Below are positions 1 to 8,475 of a stretch of 32,081 nt of DNA, piece by piece. Every line of letters begins with the position of its first letter. Position 1 is the stretch's first letter. The stretch lies in the NCBI GenBank assembly GCA_902592985.1, contig CACJGR010000013.1, positions 1 to 32,081 on the forward strand. The letters are read 5' to 3'. Origin of the DNA: an uncultured Pelagibacteraceae bacterium (GTDB taxonomy: Bacteria; Pseudomonadota; Alphaproteobacteria; Pelagibacterales; Pelagibacteraceae). The notes under the pieces were generated by a model. It made no database searches. It had not been told where the DNA came from and was given only the letters and a program-made list of their open reading frames with translations. The translations under genes and the position numbers were made by a program.

Positions 1-769
1 CTTCAACATTGCAAGGGTTGTTAACATTTCCTGAAATACAAAAAATTTTAGTTCCAGTATTTTTTGGTTTTCCCAACGATGAAAACCATTTACTACCTCT
101 TCTTAAAATTGTTGGAACAACTGCTATGGTCTCAACATTATTTATAATTGTTGGACAGCCATACAATCCTATTAAGGCTGGAAATGGAGGTTTTAATCTT
201 GGTAGGCCTTTTTTACCCTCCAAACTTTCAAGTAAAGCTGTTTCTTCACCACAAATATAAGCTCCAGCTCCATAATGAATATAAATATCAAAATCCCATC
301 CTGTTCCAGAAGCATTTTTTCCAATTAAATTTTTTTTGTATGCTTCATCAATGGCTTTTTGTAGTTTTTCACCTTCATTAAAATATTCACCTCTAATATA
401 GATATAACAAACATGAGCATTAACTGCGTAAGCACTTATCAAACATCCTTCAATTAGTTTATGAGGTTCAAATCTTAAAATATCTCTATCTTTACATGTA
501 CCTGGTTCAGATTCATCTGCATTAATTACTAGATAGTGAGGTCTTGAACCAATTTCTTTTGGTGCAAAAGACCATTTTAAACCTGTGGGAAAACCAGCTC
601 CACCTCTCCCTCTAAGTTCAGATGTTTTAATTTCATTAATTATCCAATCTTTACCTTTTGCACATAATTCTTTTGTATTAGTCCAATCACCTCTAGTTTG
701 TGAAGATTTAACATCAACCCCTTTATCATTATAAAGATTTTTAAATATTCTATCTTCGTCTTTAAGCAT
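1..769 (-). CDS. nuoF: NADH-quinone oxidoreductase subunit F (partial, C-terminus outside window)
   Basis: This subunit binds FMN and NADH and passes electrons into the Fe-S chain of respiratory complex I at the cytoplasmic tip of the peripheral arm. The minus-strand frame is open from an ATG at 767-769 to the window edge, giving about 256 residues. The FMN/NADH-site motif [11 protein letters not shown] is at about residues 53-63 and [16 protein letters not shown] follows further on. The C-terminal Cys ligands of cluster N3 lie outside the window. The start overlaps the end of nuoE by 8 bp, consistent with one polycistronic mRNA running nuoA to nuoF. Identification is secure; only completeness cannot be judged. 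Confidence 0.96.
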   Translation of the reverse strand, partial: MLKDEDRIFKNLYNDKGVDVKSSQTRGDWTNTKELCAKGKDWIINEIKTSELRGRGGAGFPTGLKWSFAPKEIGSRPHYLVINADESEPGTCKDRDILRFEPHKLIEGCLISAYAVNAHVCYIYIRGEYFNEGEKLQKAIDEAYKKNLIGKNASGTGWDFDIYIHYGAGAYICGEETALLESLEGKKGLPRLKPPFPALIGLYGCPTIINNVETIAVVPTILRRGSKWFSSLGKPKNTGTKIFCISGNVNNPCNVE

Positions 770-1370
770 TTTTTGTTTCTAATAATGTTTTTCTATTATT
801 TTCAGGTTCGGAGTTTAATCGACCTCTATATGATCCAGGTTTAGGAGTTTTTCCTTTTAAAATTTGATCTATTATTTTTAATGTTTTTTGTTTATCAAGA
901 TCTTCATAATAATCATCATTAATTTGAATCATTGGAGCATTTACACATGCACCTAAACATTCAACTTCCATCCAAGAGCAAACTTTATCTTCTGACAATT
1001 CATTCTCATTTGGTGATATTTTTTCCTTGCATGCTTCAACTAATTTATATGCACCTCTAATCATACATGGAGTTGTAGTACATACTTGAATAAAATGATG
1101 GCCTACTGGAGATAAATTATACATAGTATAAAAAGTTGCTACCTCATAAACTTTAATATAAGGCATCTCTAAAAGCTTGCCTATATATTTAATGGCTACC
1201 AAAGGTATCCAGTTATTATTTTGTTTTTGAGCTAAATAAAGTAGAGACATTACCGCGCTTTGTTGTTTTCCATCAGGATATTTTTTAATTATCTTTTTTA
1301 CTTTTTCTAAATTATCTAAAGTGAATTCAAATTTATCTGGTTGTACTTTCGATATTTTTTTAATACTCAT
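762..1370 (-). CDS. nuoE: NADH-quinone oxidoreductase subunit E (24-kDa type, 2Fe-2S)
   Basis: The product is 202 residues with a thioredoxin-like fold and carries the [2Fe-2S] cluster N1a of complex I. The four ligands are visible as C97 and C102 (CTTTPC) and C138 and C142 (CLGAC). The segment [11 protein letters not shown] (about residues 75-85) is typical of the family. It lies between nuoD (4-bp overlap, ATGA type) and nuoF (8-bp overlap), so translation is probably coupled. The tail after residue 175 is basic and poorly conserved, as is common for this subunit in alphaproteobacteria. Nothing unusual is seen. Confidence 0.97.
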   Translation of the reverse strand: MSIKKISKVQPDKFEFTLDNLEKVKKIIKKYPDGKQQSAVMSLLYLAQKQNNNWIPLVAIKYIGKLLEMPYIKVYEVATFYTMYNLSPVGHHFIQVCTTTPCMIRGAYKLVEACKEKISPNENELSEDKVCSWMEVECLGACVNAPMIQINDDYYEDLDKQKTLKIIDQILKGKTPKPGSYRGRLNSEPENNRKTLLETKNA

Positions 1371-2542
1371 CTATCAATTTCTCCAAAAACCACATCAAGA
1401 GATCCTAAAACTGCTGGGACATCTGCCAACATGTGTCCTTTAATCAAATAATCCATAGCTTGAAGATGTGAAAAACCAGGAGCTCTAATTTTACATTTGT
1501 AAGGTTTATTTGAACCATCTGAAATTAAATAAACACCAAATTCACCCTTAGGAGCTTCAACAGCGGTATAAATTTCCCCTTTATCTACACGATACCCTTC
1601 TGTAAATAGTTTAAAATGATGAATTAAAGCTTCCATAGACTCTTTAATTTCTTTTTTCGATGGTGGGGAGACTTTACCATCTTCAGATTTTATTATTCCT
1701 TTAGGCATCATTGATAAACATTGTTTAATAATACTTACGCTCTCTTTCATTTCTTCAATTCTGCATAAATATCTATCGTAACAATCGCCATTTTTACCAA
1801 TTGGTATTTTAAAATTTAACTGTTTGTAACAATCGTATGGTTGTGATTTTCTTAAATCCCATGCAACACCCGAGCCTCTTATCATAACGCCAGAAAAAGA
1901 ATAATCTAAAGCATCTTCTTTTGTAACTATTCCAATATCAACATTTCTTTGTTTAAAGATTCTGTTATCAGTTAGTAAAGTTTCAAGATCATTTATAATT
2001 TTAGGAAAAGACTCACAAAATTTTGCAATATCATTATCTAAACCTCTTGGCAAATCTTGATGAACTCCACCAGCTCTAAAATAATTAGCATGAAGTCTTG
2101 ATCCTGAAACGCGCTCATAAAAAGTCATTAAAGTCTCTCTTTCTTCAAATCCCCATAGTGAAGGAGTTAAAGCACCAACATCCAATGCGTGTGTAGTTAT
2201 ATTTAGAATATGGCTTAAAATTCTACCTATTTCACAAAACATAACTCTTATAAATTGTGCTCTTACAGGAACTTCAATTTTAAGTATTTTTTCTATAGCT
2301 AAAGCAAATGCGTGCTCTTGATTCATTGGTGCAACGTAATCTAATCTGTCAAAATAAGGTACTGCTTGCATATAAGTTTTGTTTTCAATTAATTTTTCAG
2401 TTCCTCTGTGAAGTAAACCAATATGTGGATCAGCTTTTTCTACAACTTCACCATCTAATTCAAGTATCAATCTTAAAACACCATGAGCAGCTGGATGCTG
2501 AGGACCAAAATTAAGATTTAAGGTTTTAGTTTGTTTTGGCAT
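1367..2542 (-). CDS. nuoD: NADH-quinone oxidoreductase subunit D (49-kDa type)
   Basis: The product is 391 residues, normal for a stand-alone NuoD. It forms the quinone-reduction chamber of complex I together with NuoB. The N-terminal motif [13 protein letters not shown] (about residues 12-24) holds the conserved quinone-site His. It is followed by the family segments [16 protein letters not shown] and [14 protein letters not shown]. The C-terminus ends in DVVFGEIDR, the usual NuoD ending. The start codon overlaps the nuoC stop by one base (TAATG), so nuoC and nuoD are translationally coupled but not fused, unlike the NuoCD fusion of E. coli. Confidence 0.98.
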   Translation of the reverse strand: MPKQTKTLNLNFGPQHPAAHGVLRLILELDGEVVEKADPHIGLLHRGTEKLIENKTYMQAVPYFDRLDYVAPMNQEHAFALAIEKILKIEVPVRAQFIRVMFCEIGRILSHILNITTHALDVGALTPSLWGFEERETLMTFYERVSGSRLHANYFRAGGVHQDLPRGLDNDIAKFCESFPKIINDLETLLTDNRIFKQRNVDIGIVTKEDALDYSFSGVMIRGSGVAWDLRKSQPYDCYKQLNFKIPIGKNGDCYDRYLCRIEEMKESVSIIKQCLSMMPKGIIKSEDGKVSPPSKKEIKESMEALIHHFKLFTEGYRVDKGEIYTAVEAPKGEFGVYLISDGSNKPYKCKIRAPGFSHLQAMDYLIKGHMLADVPAVLGSLDVVFGEIDR

Positions 2543-3132
2543 TATTTTTTTGTTTGTTCTTTAATATATTTTGTGCCTTCCCAAGGACTTTCATAATCAA
2601 AATTTCTATAATTCTGCTCAAGTTTAACAGGTTCATAAATAACTTTTTTTTCATCCTCACTGTAACGAACTTCATTGTGACCAGTTAATGGAAAATCTTT
2701 TCTTAAGGGATAGCCCTCAAAACCATAATCAGTTAATATTCTTCTTAGATCGGGATGATCTTTAAACTTTACTCCATACATATCAAAAACTTCTCTTTCC
2801 ATCCAATTAGCAGATGGAAAAATTTTTGTTAAAGATGGAACAACTTCTTTTTCATTTATTAAACTACTAATTATAATTCTTTGATTAAATTGATGGCTTA
2901 AAAATAAATAAACCATTTTAAATCTTCTTAATTTTTCTGGGTAATCAACAGCGGTAATATCAATTAGCTGTTTAAACTTTGTATCTTTATTGGTTTTAAG
3001 AAATAAAATTACATCTAGCAAATCTTCATTATCAATACTTAAATAAAGTTGATTGTGTAAAATTTTAGATTCATTAATTTTTGTAGTAAGTTCTGAGTTA
3101 ATTTTTTTTTCTAAATCTGATAAACTATCCAT
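2542..3132 (-). CDS. nuoC: NADH-quinone oxidoreductase subunit C (30-kDa type)
   Basis: The product is 196 residues and is a peripheral-arm subunit without cofactors that packs against NuoD. The signature [10 protein letters not shown] (residues 111-120) and the downstream [18 protein letters not shown] (from about residue 130) identify the 30-kDa family. The gene starts 6 bp after the end of nuoB and overlaps nuoD by one base. The N-terminal third is Lys-rich and divergent, as usual for this subunit. There is no sign of damage. Confidence 0.97.
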   Translation of the reverse strand: MDSLSDLEKKINSELTTKINESKILHNQLYLSIDNEDLLDVILFLKTNKDTKFKQLIDITAVDYPEKLRRFKMVYLFLSHQFNQRIIISSLINEKEVVPSLTKIFPSANWMEREVFDMYGVKFKDHPDLRRILTDYGFEGYPLRKDFPLTGHNEVRYSEDEKKVIYEPVKLEQNYRNFDYESPWEGTKYIKEQTKK

Positions 3133-3138
3133 TTGCTG

Positions 3139-3660
3139 TTATCTTTCTAAGGATCCATGATTTCTAATCTTTTTTTGTAACTGCAAGATACCATATAATA
3201 ATGCTTCAGCAGATGGTGGGCATCCTGGTACATAAATATCTACAGGCACAATTCGATCACATCCCCTAACTACAGAATAAGAATAGTGATAATAACCTCC
3301 ACCGTTTGCACAACTACCCATTGATATAACATATCTAGGTTCTGGCATTTGATCATAAACTTTTCTAAGAGCTGGTGCCATCTTGTTAGTTAAAGTTCCA
3401 GCCACTATCATTACATCAGATTGTCTAGGTGATGCACGTGGTGCAGCACCAAATCTTTCAAGATCATATCTTGGCATTGAAGTTTGCATCATTTCAACAG
3501 CACAGCAAGCAAGACCAAAAGTCATCCAATGCAAGGATCCCGCTCTTGACCAGTTTATTAAATTATCAAAACTTGTTGTTATAAAACCGTTTTTACTAAA
3601 ATCTTCCGCTAATTTTTTAAATTCATCAGGAATTTGTTTTTGTTTTTCATCTAAGTTCAT
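3139..3660 (-). CDS. nuoB: NADH-quinone oxidoreductase subunit B (PSST type, cluster N2)
   Basis: The product is 173 residues and carries the terminal [4Fe-4S] cluster N2, which reduces quinone. The four ligands are visible: the adjacent pair C52-C53 in [11 protein letters not shown]117 in MGSCANGGG, and C147 in [14 protein letters not shown]. The conserved stretch [19 protein letters not shown] (about residues 64-82) is intact. It is 3 bp downstream of nuoA and 6 bp upstream of nuoC. The length and all key residues match the family. Confidence 0.98.
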   Translation of the reverse strand: MNLDEKQKQIPDEFKKLAEDFSKNGFITTSFDNLINWSRAGSLHWMTFGLACCAVEMMQTSMPRYDLERFGAAPRASPRQSDVMIVAGTLTNKMAPALRKVYDQMPEPRYVISMGSCANGGGYYHYSYSVVRGCDRIVPVDIYVPGCPPSAEALLYGILQLQKKIRNHGSLER

Positions 3661-3663
3661 TCT

Positions 3664-4032
3664 TTATTCCCAGTCTAAAGCTCCTTTTTTCCATTCATAA
3701 ATAAAACCTACTGTTAAAATAAACAGAAATATCATCATAGAACAAAATCCAAGCAAACCAATACTTCCTAATGAGATGGCCCACGGAAAAAGAAATGCAA
3801 TTTCTAAATCAAATATAATAAATAAAATTGCAACTAAATAAAATCTAACATCAAATTCCATTCTTGAATCATTAAAAGGTTCAAAACCACATTCATAAGC
3901 AGATAATTTTTCAGGGTCTGGTTTTTTTGGTGACAAAATAAAGTTAATAACAATAAAAGCCACACTTAAACCTAAAGCAATTATTAGAAATAAAATTATA
4001 GACAGATAATCTTTTAAAAAATCTGATAACAT
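3664..4032 (-). CDS. nuoA: NADH-quinone oxidoreductase subunit A
   Basis: The product is a 122-residue membrane subunit with three hydrophobic helices, at about residues 8-32, 64-86 and 92-113. The loop [20 protein letters not shown] (about residues 43-62) is the diagnostic NuoA/ND3 motif containing the quinone-site loop Cys. It is the first gene of the visible nuo operon. The roughly 100 bp between it and tRNA-Asp should contain the operon promoter, but I could not pick out a convincing -35/-10 pair there. Confidence 0.97.
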   Translation of the reverse strand: MLSDFLKDYLSIILFLIIALGLSVAFIVINFILSPKKPDPEKLSAYECGFEPFNDSRMEFDVRFYLVAILFIIFDLEIAFLFPWAISLGSIGLLGFCSMMIFLFILTVGFIYEWKKGALDWE

Positions 4033-4133
4033 ATAATACTATTTATAAGCTTTTTAACTAAAATATAAAGGACAGTTAAAGTCACACTCTAAATGACAAT
4101 TCAATGATTTGGTAAAAAAACTAACCAATTAAG

Positions 4134-4210
4134 TGGCGGGAGTGAAGGGACTCGAACCCTCGACCTATCGCGTGACAGGCGATCGCTCTAACCAACTGAG
4201 CTACACCCCC
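4134..4210 (-). tRNA. tRNA-Asp (GTC)
   Basis: This is a 77-nt cloverleaf on the minus strand. The 7-bp acceptor stem pairs GGGGGTG with CACTCCC (one G-T). The D-arm reads GCTCAGTTGGTTAGAGC, the anticodon loop CTGTCAC has GTC, the T-loop is GGTTCGAGTCC, and CCA is encoded at 4134-4136. It lies only 7 bp from tRNA-Val, so the two are probably one transcript. Confidence 0.96.
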
Positions 4211-4217
4211 GTATTCT

Positions 4218-4293
4218 TGGTGGGCAGTAAAGGACTCGAACCTTTGGCCCTCTCGGTGTAAACGAGATGCTCTACCAACTGAGCTAACCGCCC
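4218..4293 (-). tRNA. tRNA-Val (TAC)
   Basis: This is a 76-nt cloverleaf on the minus strand. The acceptor stem pairs GGGCGGT with ACTGCCC, the anticodon loop TTTACAC has TAC, and CCA is encoded at 4218-4220. A 16-bp piece of its anticodon arm (4256-4271) recurs exactly at 5719-5734 in the same orientation, and the pilin module lies between the two copies. The gene itself appears intact and should be functional. Confidence 0.96.
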
Positions 4294-4323
4294 TATTCTT
4301 TTTACACACCAAAAACACTGTGT

Positions 4324-4351
4324 TTTATATCTTTTGGCACAATAACGTCAA
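4324..4351 (-). promoter_or_regulatory. Putative promoter of the tRNA-Val/tRNA-Asp transcript
   Basis: On the minus strand TTGACG (4346-4351) is followed after 16 bp by TATAAA (4324-4329). Transcription would start roughly 20-25 bp before the 5' end of tRNA-Val. The spacing and hexamers fit a sigma-70 promoter. No experimental support is available. Confidence 0.5.
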
Positions 4352-4389
4352 GATTAATTACTCGTTAAAAATGGCTAAAAAAATTATTT

Positions 4390-4491
4390 TTAAAGATGAA
4401 CTGTGCTTACAGTGTGCTTAGAAAAATATTTTAATTCTGCAAATTTAATTAATTTATCTGCAATAACCACGATCCCTAAAAGTTTTTTCAT
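4390..4491 (-). pseudogene. Signal-peptide stub fused to unrelated tail (broken secreted-protein gene)
   Basis: The ATG at 4489-4491 opens with MKKLLGIVVI, nearly base-for-base the same start as the intact secreted-protein genes at 22270 and 23008. The hydrophobic core is cut off after nine or ten residues and continues as ADKLIKFAELK to a stop, 33 residues in all. Without the h-region and AxA site it cannot be a working signal peptide. I read it as the remnant of a deleted gene in which only the conserved 5' end survives. Similar stubs are at 5578-5619, 20073-20126 and 30503-30544. A functional 33-residue peptide is not excluded. Confidence 0.6.
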
Positions 4492-4553
4492 TATTGTAAA
4501 TACATATTTTTTTTTGTATTTAATCCAAAGTTACTTTTATGCTTAATATGTTT

Positions 4554-4589
4554 TCAAAGTTCTATTAGGGTGAAACCTTTATGTTTCAT
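4554..4589 (-). pseudogene. Truncated type IV pilin start (MKHKGFTLIEL then stop)
   Basis: The minus strand reads MKHKG-FTLIEL followed at once by TGA, so only a prepilin leader and the first six mature residues survive. It starts 4 bp after the stop of the pilin gene 4594-5094 and is the third pilin start in this small array. The other pilin pair (23868-24815) also has a third pilin start that breaks off after FTLIE, at 23868. Confidence 0.65.
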
Positions 4590-4593
4590 AAAA

Positions 4594-5094
4594 TTAGAAT
4601 TGATTATTTACTCTTACTTTTTCTGTAAATCTATTTAAAGAATTATTACAAGGAGTTTTCAAACATATTATAACATTTAAAGTTCCTGTCCCAACATTAT
4701 TATATATGATTTTTCCTATCATTTTATCATTATTTGGTACACTTCCAGAACATTCTATATGACTTGATTGGTTTGGATCATATGGATTTTTAAGTTTTGG
4801 ACCATTTCTATTATATTCAACTATGTGATTACAAAGCATATTTGTTTTATTTGCCCAGGAACAGTACACTTGATCAGCCATTATTTTTATTTCTCCTAAT
4901 TCACATTTCATTAGTTCGGCATTTATAGATTTTATTAACATTTTATGTTGTGCTTTAACGGCATTTTCTTTAGCGCTCTGAGTATACCCACTATAAGCAA
5001 CCACACCTACCGCCGCTAGAATTCCTATGATGGCGACAACGACTAGGAGTTCTATTAGAGTGAAGCCTTTAAAATTTCTACTAACATGAAACAT
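4594..5094 (-). CDS. Type IV pilin-like protein, variable C-terminus
   Basis: This is a type IVa prepilin. A short leader ending in G precedes FTLIELLVVVAIIGILAAVG, with the conserved Glu5 and the N-terminal helix that anchors the subunit in the inner membrane and packs in the pilus core. The conserved block runs to YSGYT; the rest is unique to this copy and has several Cys. I chose the ATG at 5094 (leader MFHVSRNFKG); an in-frame ATG at 5118 would lengthen the leader by eight residues. The start overlaps the end of the upstream pilin gene (5081-5581), so the two are likely co-transcribed. No pilus assembly genes are in the window. Role in adhesion or DNA uptake is inference. Confidence 0.85.
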   Translation of the reverse strand: MFHVSRNFKGFTLIELLVVVAIIGILAAVGVVAYSGYTQSAKENAVKAQHKMLIKSINAELMKCELGEIKIMADQVYCSWANKTNMLCNHIVEYNRNGPKLKNPYDPNQSSHIECSGSVPNNDKMIGKIIYNNVGTGTLNVIICLKTPCNNSLNRFTEKVRVNNQF

Positions 5095-5581
5095 TGTATT
5101 CTGACATGTGTATCTCATCTGTTAATTTTTCATTTTTGTCATTCCAAACAGTTACTATTTTAAGTATTGGTTTTGAACTTACACATTCTTGTTCAAACTC
5201 AACTGATCCTAATATTCCTCTTGGTCCCCAGTTAACTGCTGGATATACGGGATCATTAAAAGGGTGAGTATTAATTGAGCAACGTAAATGTGTCATAAAT
5301 TTATTTGAAACTCCGCTTAATGTACTGGGTGTCATTTTTTTGTTAATTGTATTTTGACAACCATTATTTTCGTACATCCCTTCAAAATATCCATCGTTTA
5401 TAGTGGATTTTAACATAGTTGTAGTTATAAATTTAACTACTAGTTTGTGATTACTTTTTGTTGCATTTTGTTTTGCACCTTTGGTATATCCACTATAAGC
5501 AACCACTCCTACCGCCGCTAGAATTCCTATGATGGCGACAACGACTAGGAGTTCTATAAGTGTGAAACCATTTCTTTTCAT
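5081..5581 (-). CDS. Type IV pilin-like protein, variable C-terminus
   Basis: This 166-residue prepilin has the leader MKRNG and mature start FTLIELLVVV, cleaved between G and F by prepilin peptidase if the family rule holds. The N-terminal helix is almost identical, in DNA as well as protein, to that of the neighbouring pilin, while the region after GYT differs. The tail contains Cys residues near CQNT, RCSINT, EFEQECVS and the terminal NVSC, suggesting disulfide loops. Its ATG overlaps the stop of a 13-residue signal-peptide stub (5578-5619) in an ATGA arrangement. Confidence 0.87.
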   Translation of the reverse strand: MKRNGFTLIELLVVVAIIGILAAVGVVAYSGYTKGAKQNATKSNHKLVVKFITTTMLKSTINDGYFEGMYENNGCQNTINKKMTPSTLSGVSNKFMTHLRCSINTHPFNDPVYPAVNWGPRGILGSVEFEQECVSSKPILKIVTVWNDKNEKLTDEIHMSEYNVSC

Positions 5582-5619
5582 AATAAACCCAGAACCACGA
5601 TCCCTAAAAGTTTTTGCAT
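5578..5619 (-). pseudogene. Signal-peptide stub MQKLLGIVVLGLL, overlapping the pilin start
   Basis: The minus strand from 5619 reads MQKLLGIVVLGLL and stops with a TGA whose bases overlap the ATG of the pilin at 5581. It is a copy of the signal-peptide 5' end seen at 22270 and elsewhere, cut before the cleavage site. It may now act as a short translated leader coupled to the pilin gene, or be debris. It lies 11 bp downstream of a GATAAT -10-like hexamer, so it would be nearly the first thing translated. Confidence 0.55.
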
Positions 5620-5630
5620 TCCAAAAATAT

Positions 5631-5658
5631 ATTATCAGTGTGCTCTATGTGTGCATAG
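5631..5658 (-). promoter_or_regulatory. Module-boundary element / putative promoter of pilin pair
   Basis: A -10-like GATAAT (minus strand, 5631-5636) is joined to a + strand copy of the 20-bp boundary element (5639-5658) found beside the tRNA-Met fragments in the island at 20-25 kb. Compared with those copies its last five bases differ, and no good -35 hexamer is present. It lies about 60 bp from the tRNA-Val fragment at 5719-5734. Either a promoter or a recombination-protein site would fit. Confidence 0.45.
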
Positions 5659-5718
5659 ATGAATGTTAAGAGCCAATAAGTATTATAATCAAAGGTTTTT
5701 TTTAAATAAATATAAACA

Positions 5719-5734
5719 GTGTAAACGAGATGCT
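5719..5734 (-). repeat. tRNA-Val anticodon-arm fragment (16-bp exact copy)
   Basis: The bases GTGTAAACGAGATGCT match 4256-4271 inside tRNA-Val exactly and in the same orientation; the flanking bases do not match a tRNA. Together with the intact tRNA-Val it brackets the pilin module, as direct repeats left by site-specific or homologous insertion at a tRNA would. A 16-bp match to the neighbouring tRNA is unlikely by chance in 32 kb. Confidence 0.7.
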
Positions 5735-5773
5735 ATTATCAGCAGCTCCTTAGATACTTGGTATATTTTTTGT

Positions 5774-5917
5774 ATGAAAGCCAGAAAGAAACCCGAGAAG
5801 AAAAAAGAATATGATTTATTTTTTATTGTTGCCAGACTTGGTTTAATCTTAATGAGTGCAGCATTGTTTATGATTTTTTTGTTGGATTATTTTTTGGATA
5901 AAAGCAACCTTTTTTGA
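5774..5917 (+). CDS. Small single-pass membrane protein (47 aa)
   Basis: The ATG at 5774 gives a 47-residue protein: a charged N-terminus (MKARKKPEKKKEYD) followed by one hydrophobic helix (about residues 15-38). The open frame extends upstream to an ATG at 5663, but that part runs through the tRNA-Val fragment and a stretch of low coding character, so I prefer the later start. It is convergent with lon, whose stop is about 110 bp away. The family is not recognised. The positive-inside rule would place the N-terminus in the cytoplasm. Confidence 0.6.
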   Translation: MKARKKPEKKKEYDLFFIVARLGLILMSAALFMIFLLDYFLDKSNLF

Positions 5918-6025
5918 TTAATTTTTCAAAAGAAGTATTAGGCAACAACTCATCTGCTTTAAGCAATTCTAAATATTTTTCATATAAACTATCTACTTCA
6001 ACGCTAAGATAATGTGAATTATTAA

Positions 6026-8413
6026 TTATTGAATACTAGCTTGGGTCTTATCTTCTTTTTTATTTTCTGAAATTTTTTCTGGTTCAACCCATTCTGCTAC
6101 CTTAAGTTCTTTTGTTAATGCAATTTTTAAAACTTCGTCGGCAGTTTCTACAGGGGTAATTTTAATTTCATCTTTAATTTTTTGAGGAATATCGACTAGA
6201 TTTTTTTCGTTATCTTTTGGAATAATAACATGTTTAATGCCAGCTCTATGTGCTGCTAATAGCTTTTCTTTTAAACCACCAATTGGAAGTACTTGTCCTG
6301 TTACTGTAACTTCACCTGTCATTGCGATTTCTCTATCAACAGGATTATTTGTAATAGATGATACTATCGACGTAACCATTCCAATGCCTGCTGAAGGACC
6401 ATCTTTTGGTGTAGCTCCTTCAGGAACATGAATATGAAAGTCCTTCTTTTCAAATAATGGTGGAATTATACCATACTCCAAGCTTTTTGATCTAACAAAT
6501 GATTTTGCTGCTTTAACTGACTCTTGCATTACATCTCCTAATTTACCAGTAATTTGCATTCTACCTTTGCCTGGCATATGAACTGTTTCAATTTTTAAAA
6601 TTTCTCCACCAAATTCTGTCCATGCTAATCCAGTAACTATACCAATTCTATTTTTACTTTCCAGCTCACCATACTTGAATTTTTTAACACCTAAAAAATC
6701 AGAAAGATTTTTATAATCTACCACAACTTTTTTTTCTTCTTCATTTACAACTTTTTTAACAACTTTTCTTGTAATTTTAGAAATTTCTCTTTCTAAGTTT
6801 CTTACTCCAGACTCACGTGTATAATTTCTAATAATTTCTTTCACTGTTCCATCCGTCACTTCAAACTCTTCATCTTTAACACCATTTGCTTTAATTTGTT
6901 TTGGAAGTAAAAATTTGTTTGCAATATTAATTTTTTCATCTTCTGTATAACCAGGTATTCTTATCACTTCCATTCGATCTAAAAGAGGTGGTAAAATATT
7001 TAGCGTGTTAGCTGTAGTCACAAACATTACATCTGAAAGATCATAATCAACTTCTAAATAATGATCATTAAAACTAGTATTTTGTTCTGGGTCTAAAGCT
7101 TCAAGCAATGCTGATGATGGATCTCCTCTATAATCATTTCCAATTTTATCTACTTCATCAAGCAAAATTAAAGGATTTTTAGTTCCAGCCTTTTTCATCA
7201 TCTGAATAATTTTGCCTGGCAAAGATCCTATGTAAGTTCTTCTGTGGCCTCTAATTTCAGCTTCATCTCTTATGCCACCAAGTGACATTCTTACGAACTG
7301 TCTATTTGTAGCTCTTGCTATAGATTTGCCTAAAGATGTTTTTCCTACCCCGGGTGGACCCACTAAACATAATATTGGTCCTTTGATTTTTTCCATTCTT
7401 TTTTGAACAGCTAAAAATTCAATTATTCTTTCTTTAATTTTTTCTAAACCAAAATGATCTTCATCTAATGTTTTTAAAGCCTTATTTAAATCAATATCAA
7501 TCTTATCTTTTTTAAACCAAGGTATATCAATCATCCAATCAAGATAATTTCTTACCACAGTTGCTTCAGCTGACATTGGACTCATATTTTTTAATTTTTT
7601 TAATTCAGTCATACATTTTTTTTGAACATCTTTTGGCATCTTTGCTTTTAATATAGATTTATTTAAACTCGATGTTTCATCTTTGCCATCTTCAATTTCT
7701 CCAAGTTCTTTTTGTATAGCTTTAAGTTGTTCATTTAAATAATACTCTCTTTGAGTTTTTTCCATTTGAGTTTTAACCCTACCTCTAATTCTTCTTTCCA
7801 CTCCAATAATACTTGTTTCATTTTCCATTACTTTAATAATTGCATTAAGTCTTTTTTTAACATCAACTAATTCAAATATTTGTTGTTTTTCAGAAATTGA
7901 AGTATTTAAATGTGAAGCAATATTATCAGCAATTATCGATGGATCTTTTAATTGCTTGATTTTGTTTATGATTTCATTTGAAATTCTCTTATTTATTGAA
8001 GTTAATTTTTCTAATCTTCTTAGTGCAGTTAACGCGAGTGGCAATAAGTTTTCATTTTTTGTTAATTGATCGCTATGATAAGTGAAGTCACATGTAATAA
8101 ATTTTTCATTTTCTATAAAATCTAAAATTTTTACTCTTTTAATACCTTCTACTAAAACTTTTACTGTGCCGTCAGGCAATTTAAGGAGTTGTAAAATATT
8201 TCCTTCACATCCATGCATAAATACATCATTTTGTTTTGGATCATCCACCTCAGAATTTTTTTGAGTTACTAAAATAATTTTTTTATCTTTTTTCATAACT
8301 TCATTAAGTGCTGAAATAGATTTATCCCTTCCAACAAAAAGAGGAATAATCATACTAGGAAATACAACAATATCTCTTAAGGGTAGTAACGGTAGACTTA
8401 CTTTAACATCCAT
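6026..8413 (-). CDS. lon: ATP-dependent endopeptidase Lon (LonA)
   Basis: This is a 795-residue cytoplasmic AAA+ protease that degrades misfolded and short-lived regulatory proteins. The N-terminal substrate-binding domain (about residues 5-200) begins with LPLLPLRDIVVFPSMIIPL. A helical linker follows, then the AAA+ module with Walker A GPPGVGKT (352-359), Walker B ILLDEVDK (416-423) and the sensor region. The C-terminal protease domain has the Ser-Lys dyad: S674 in PKDGPSAG and K717 in GGLKEK, 43 residues apart as in E. coli Lon. The acidic/Lys tail after about residue 775 is variable. It lies last in the tig-clpP-clpX-lon cluster, 62 bp from clpX. Confidence 0.98.
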   Translation of the reverse strand: MDVKVSLPLLPLRDIVVFPSMIIPLFVGRDKSISALNEVMKKDKKIILVTQKNSEVDDPKQNDVFMHGCEGNILQLLKLPDGTVKVLVEGIKRVKILDFIENEKFITCDFTYHSDQLTKNENLLPLALTALRRLEKLTSINKRISNEIINKIKQLKDPSIIADNIASHLNTSISEKQQIFELVDVKKRLNAIIKVMENETSIIGVERRIRGRVKTQMEKTQREYYLNEQLKAIQKELGEIEDGKDETSSLNKSILKAKMPKDVQKKCMTELKKLKNMSPMSAEATVVRNYLDWMIDIPWFKKDKIDIDLNKALKTLDEDHFGLEKIKERIIEFLAVQKRMEKIKGPILCLVGPPGVGKTSLGKSIARATNRQFVRMSLGGIRDEAEIRGHRRTYIGSLPGKIIQMMKKAGTKNPLILLDEVDKIGNDYRGDPSSALLEALDPEQNTSFNDHYLEVDYDLSDVMFVTTANTLNILPPLLDRMEVIRIPGYTEDEKINIANKFLLPKQIKANGVKDEEFEVTDGTVKEIIRNYTRESGVRNLEREISKITRKVVKKVVNEEEKKVVVDYKNLSDFLGVKKFKYGELESKNRIGIVTGLAWTEFGGEILKIETVHMPGKGRMQITGKLGDVMQESVKAAKSFVRSKSLEYGIIPPLFEKKDFHIHVPEGATPKDGPSAGIGMVTSIVSSITNNPVDREIAMTGEVTVTGQVLPIGGLKEKLLAAHRAGIKHVIIPKDNEKNLVDIPQKIKDEIKITPVETADEVLKIALTKELKVAEWVEPEKISENKKEDKTQASIQ

Positions 8414-8475
8414 AAACTAAATATGGATATTAAAATTAATATTGCAACTGATATTTTTCGTTTATTGACGCAGTT

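Noticed and set aside
9-381. Two + strand frames at the left edge
   Set aside because: They are antisense to nuoF, whose frame has clear family motifs.
4121-4318. Minus-strand open frame of 65 codons
   Set aside because: It runs through both tRNA-Asp and tRNA-Val; the tRNAs explain the sequence.
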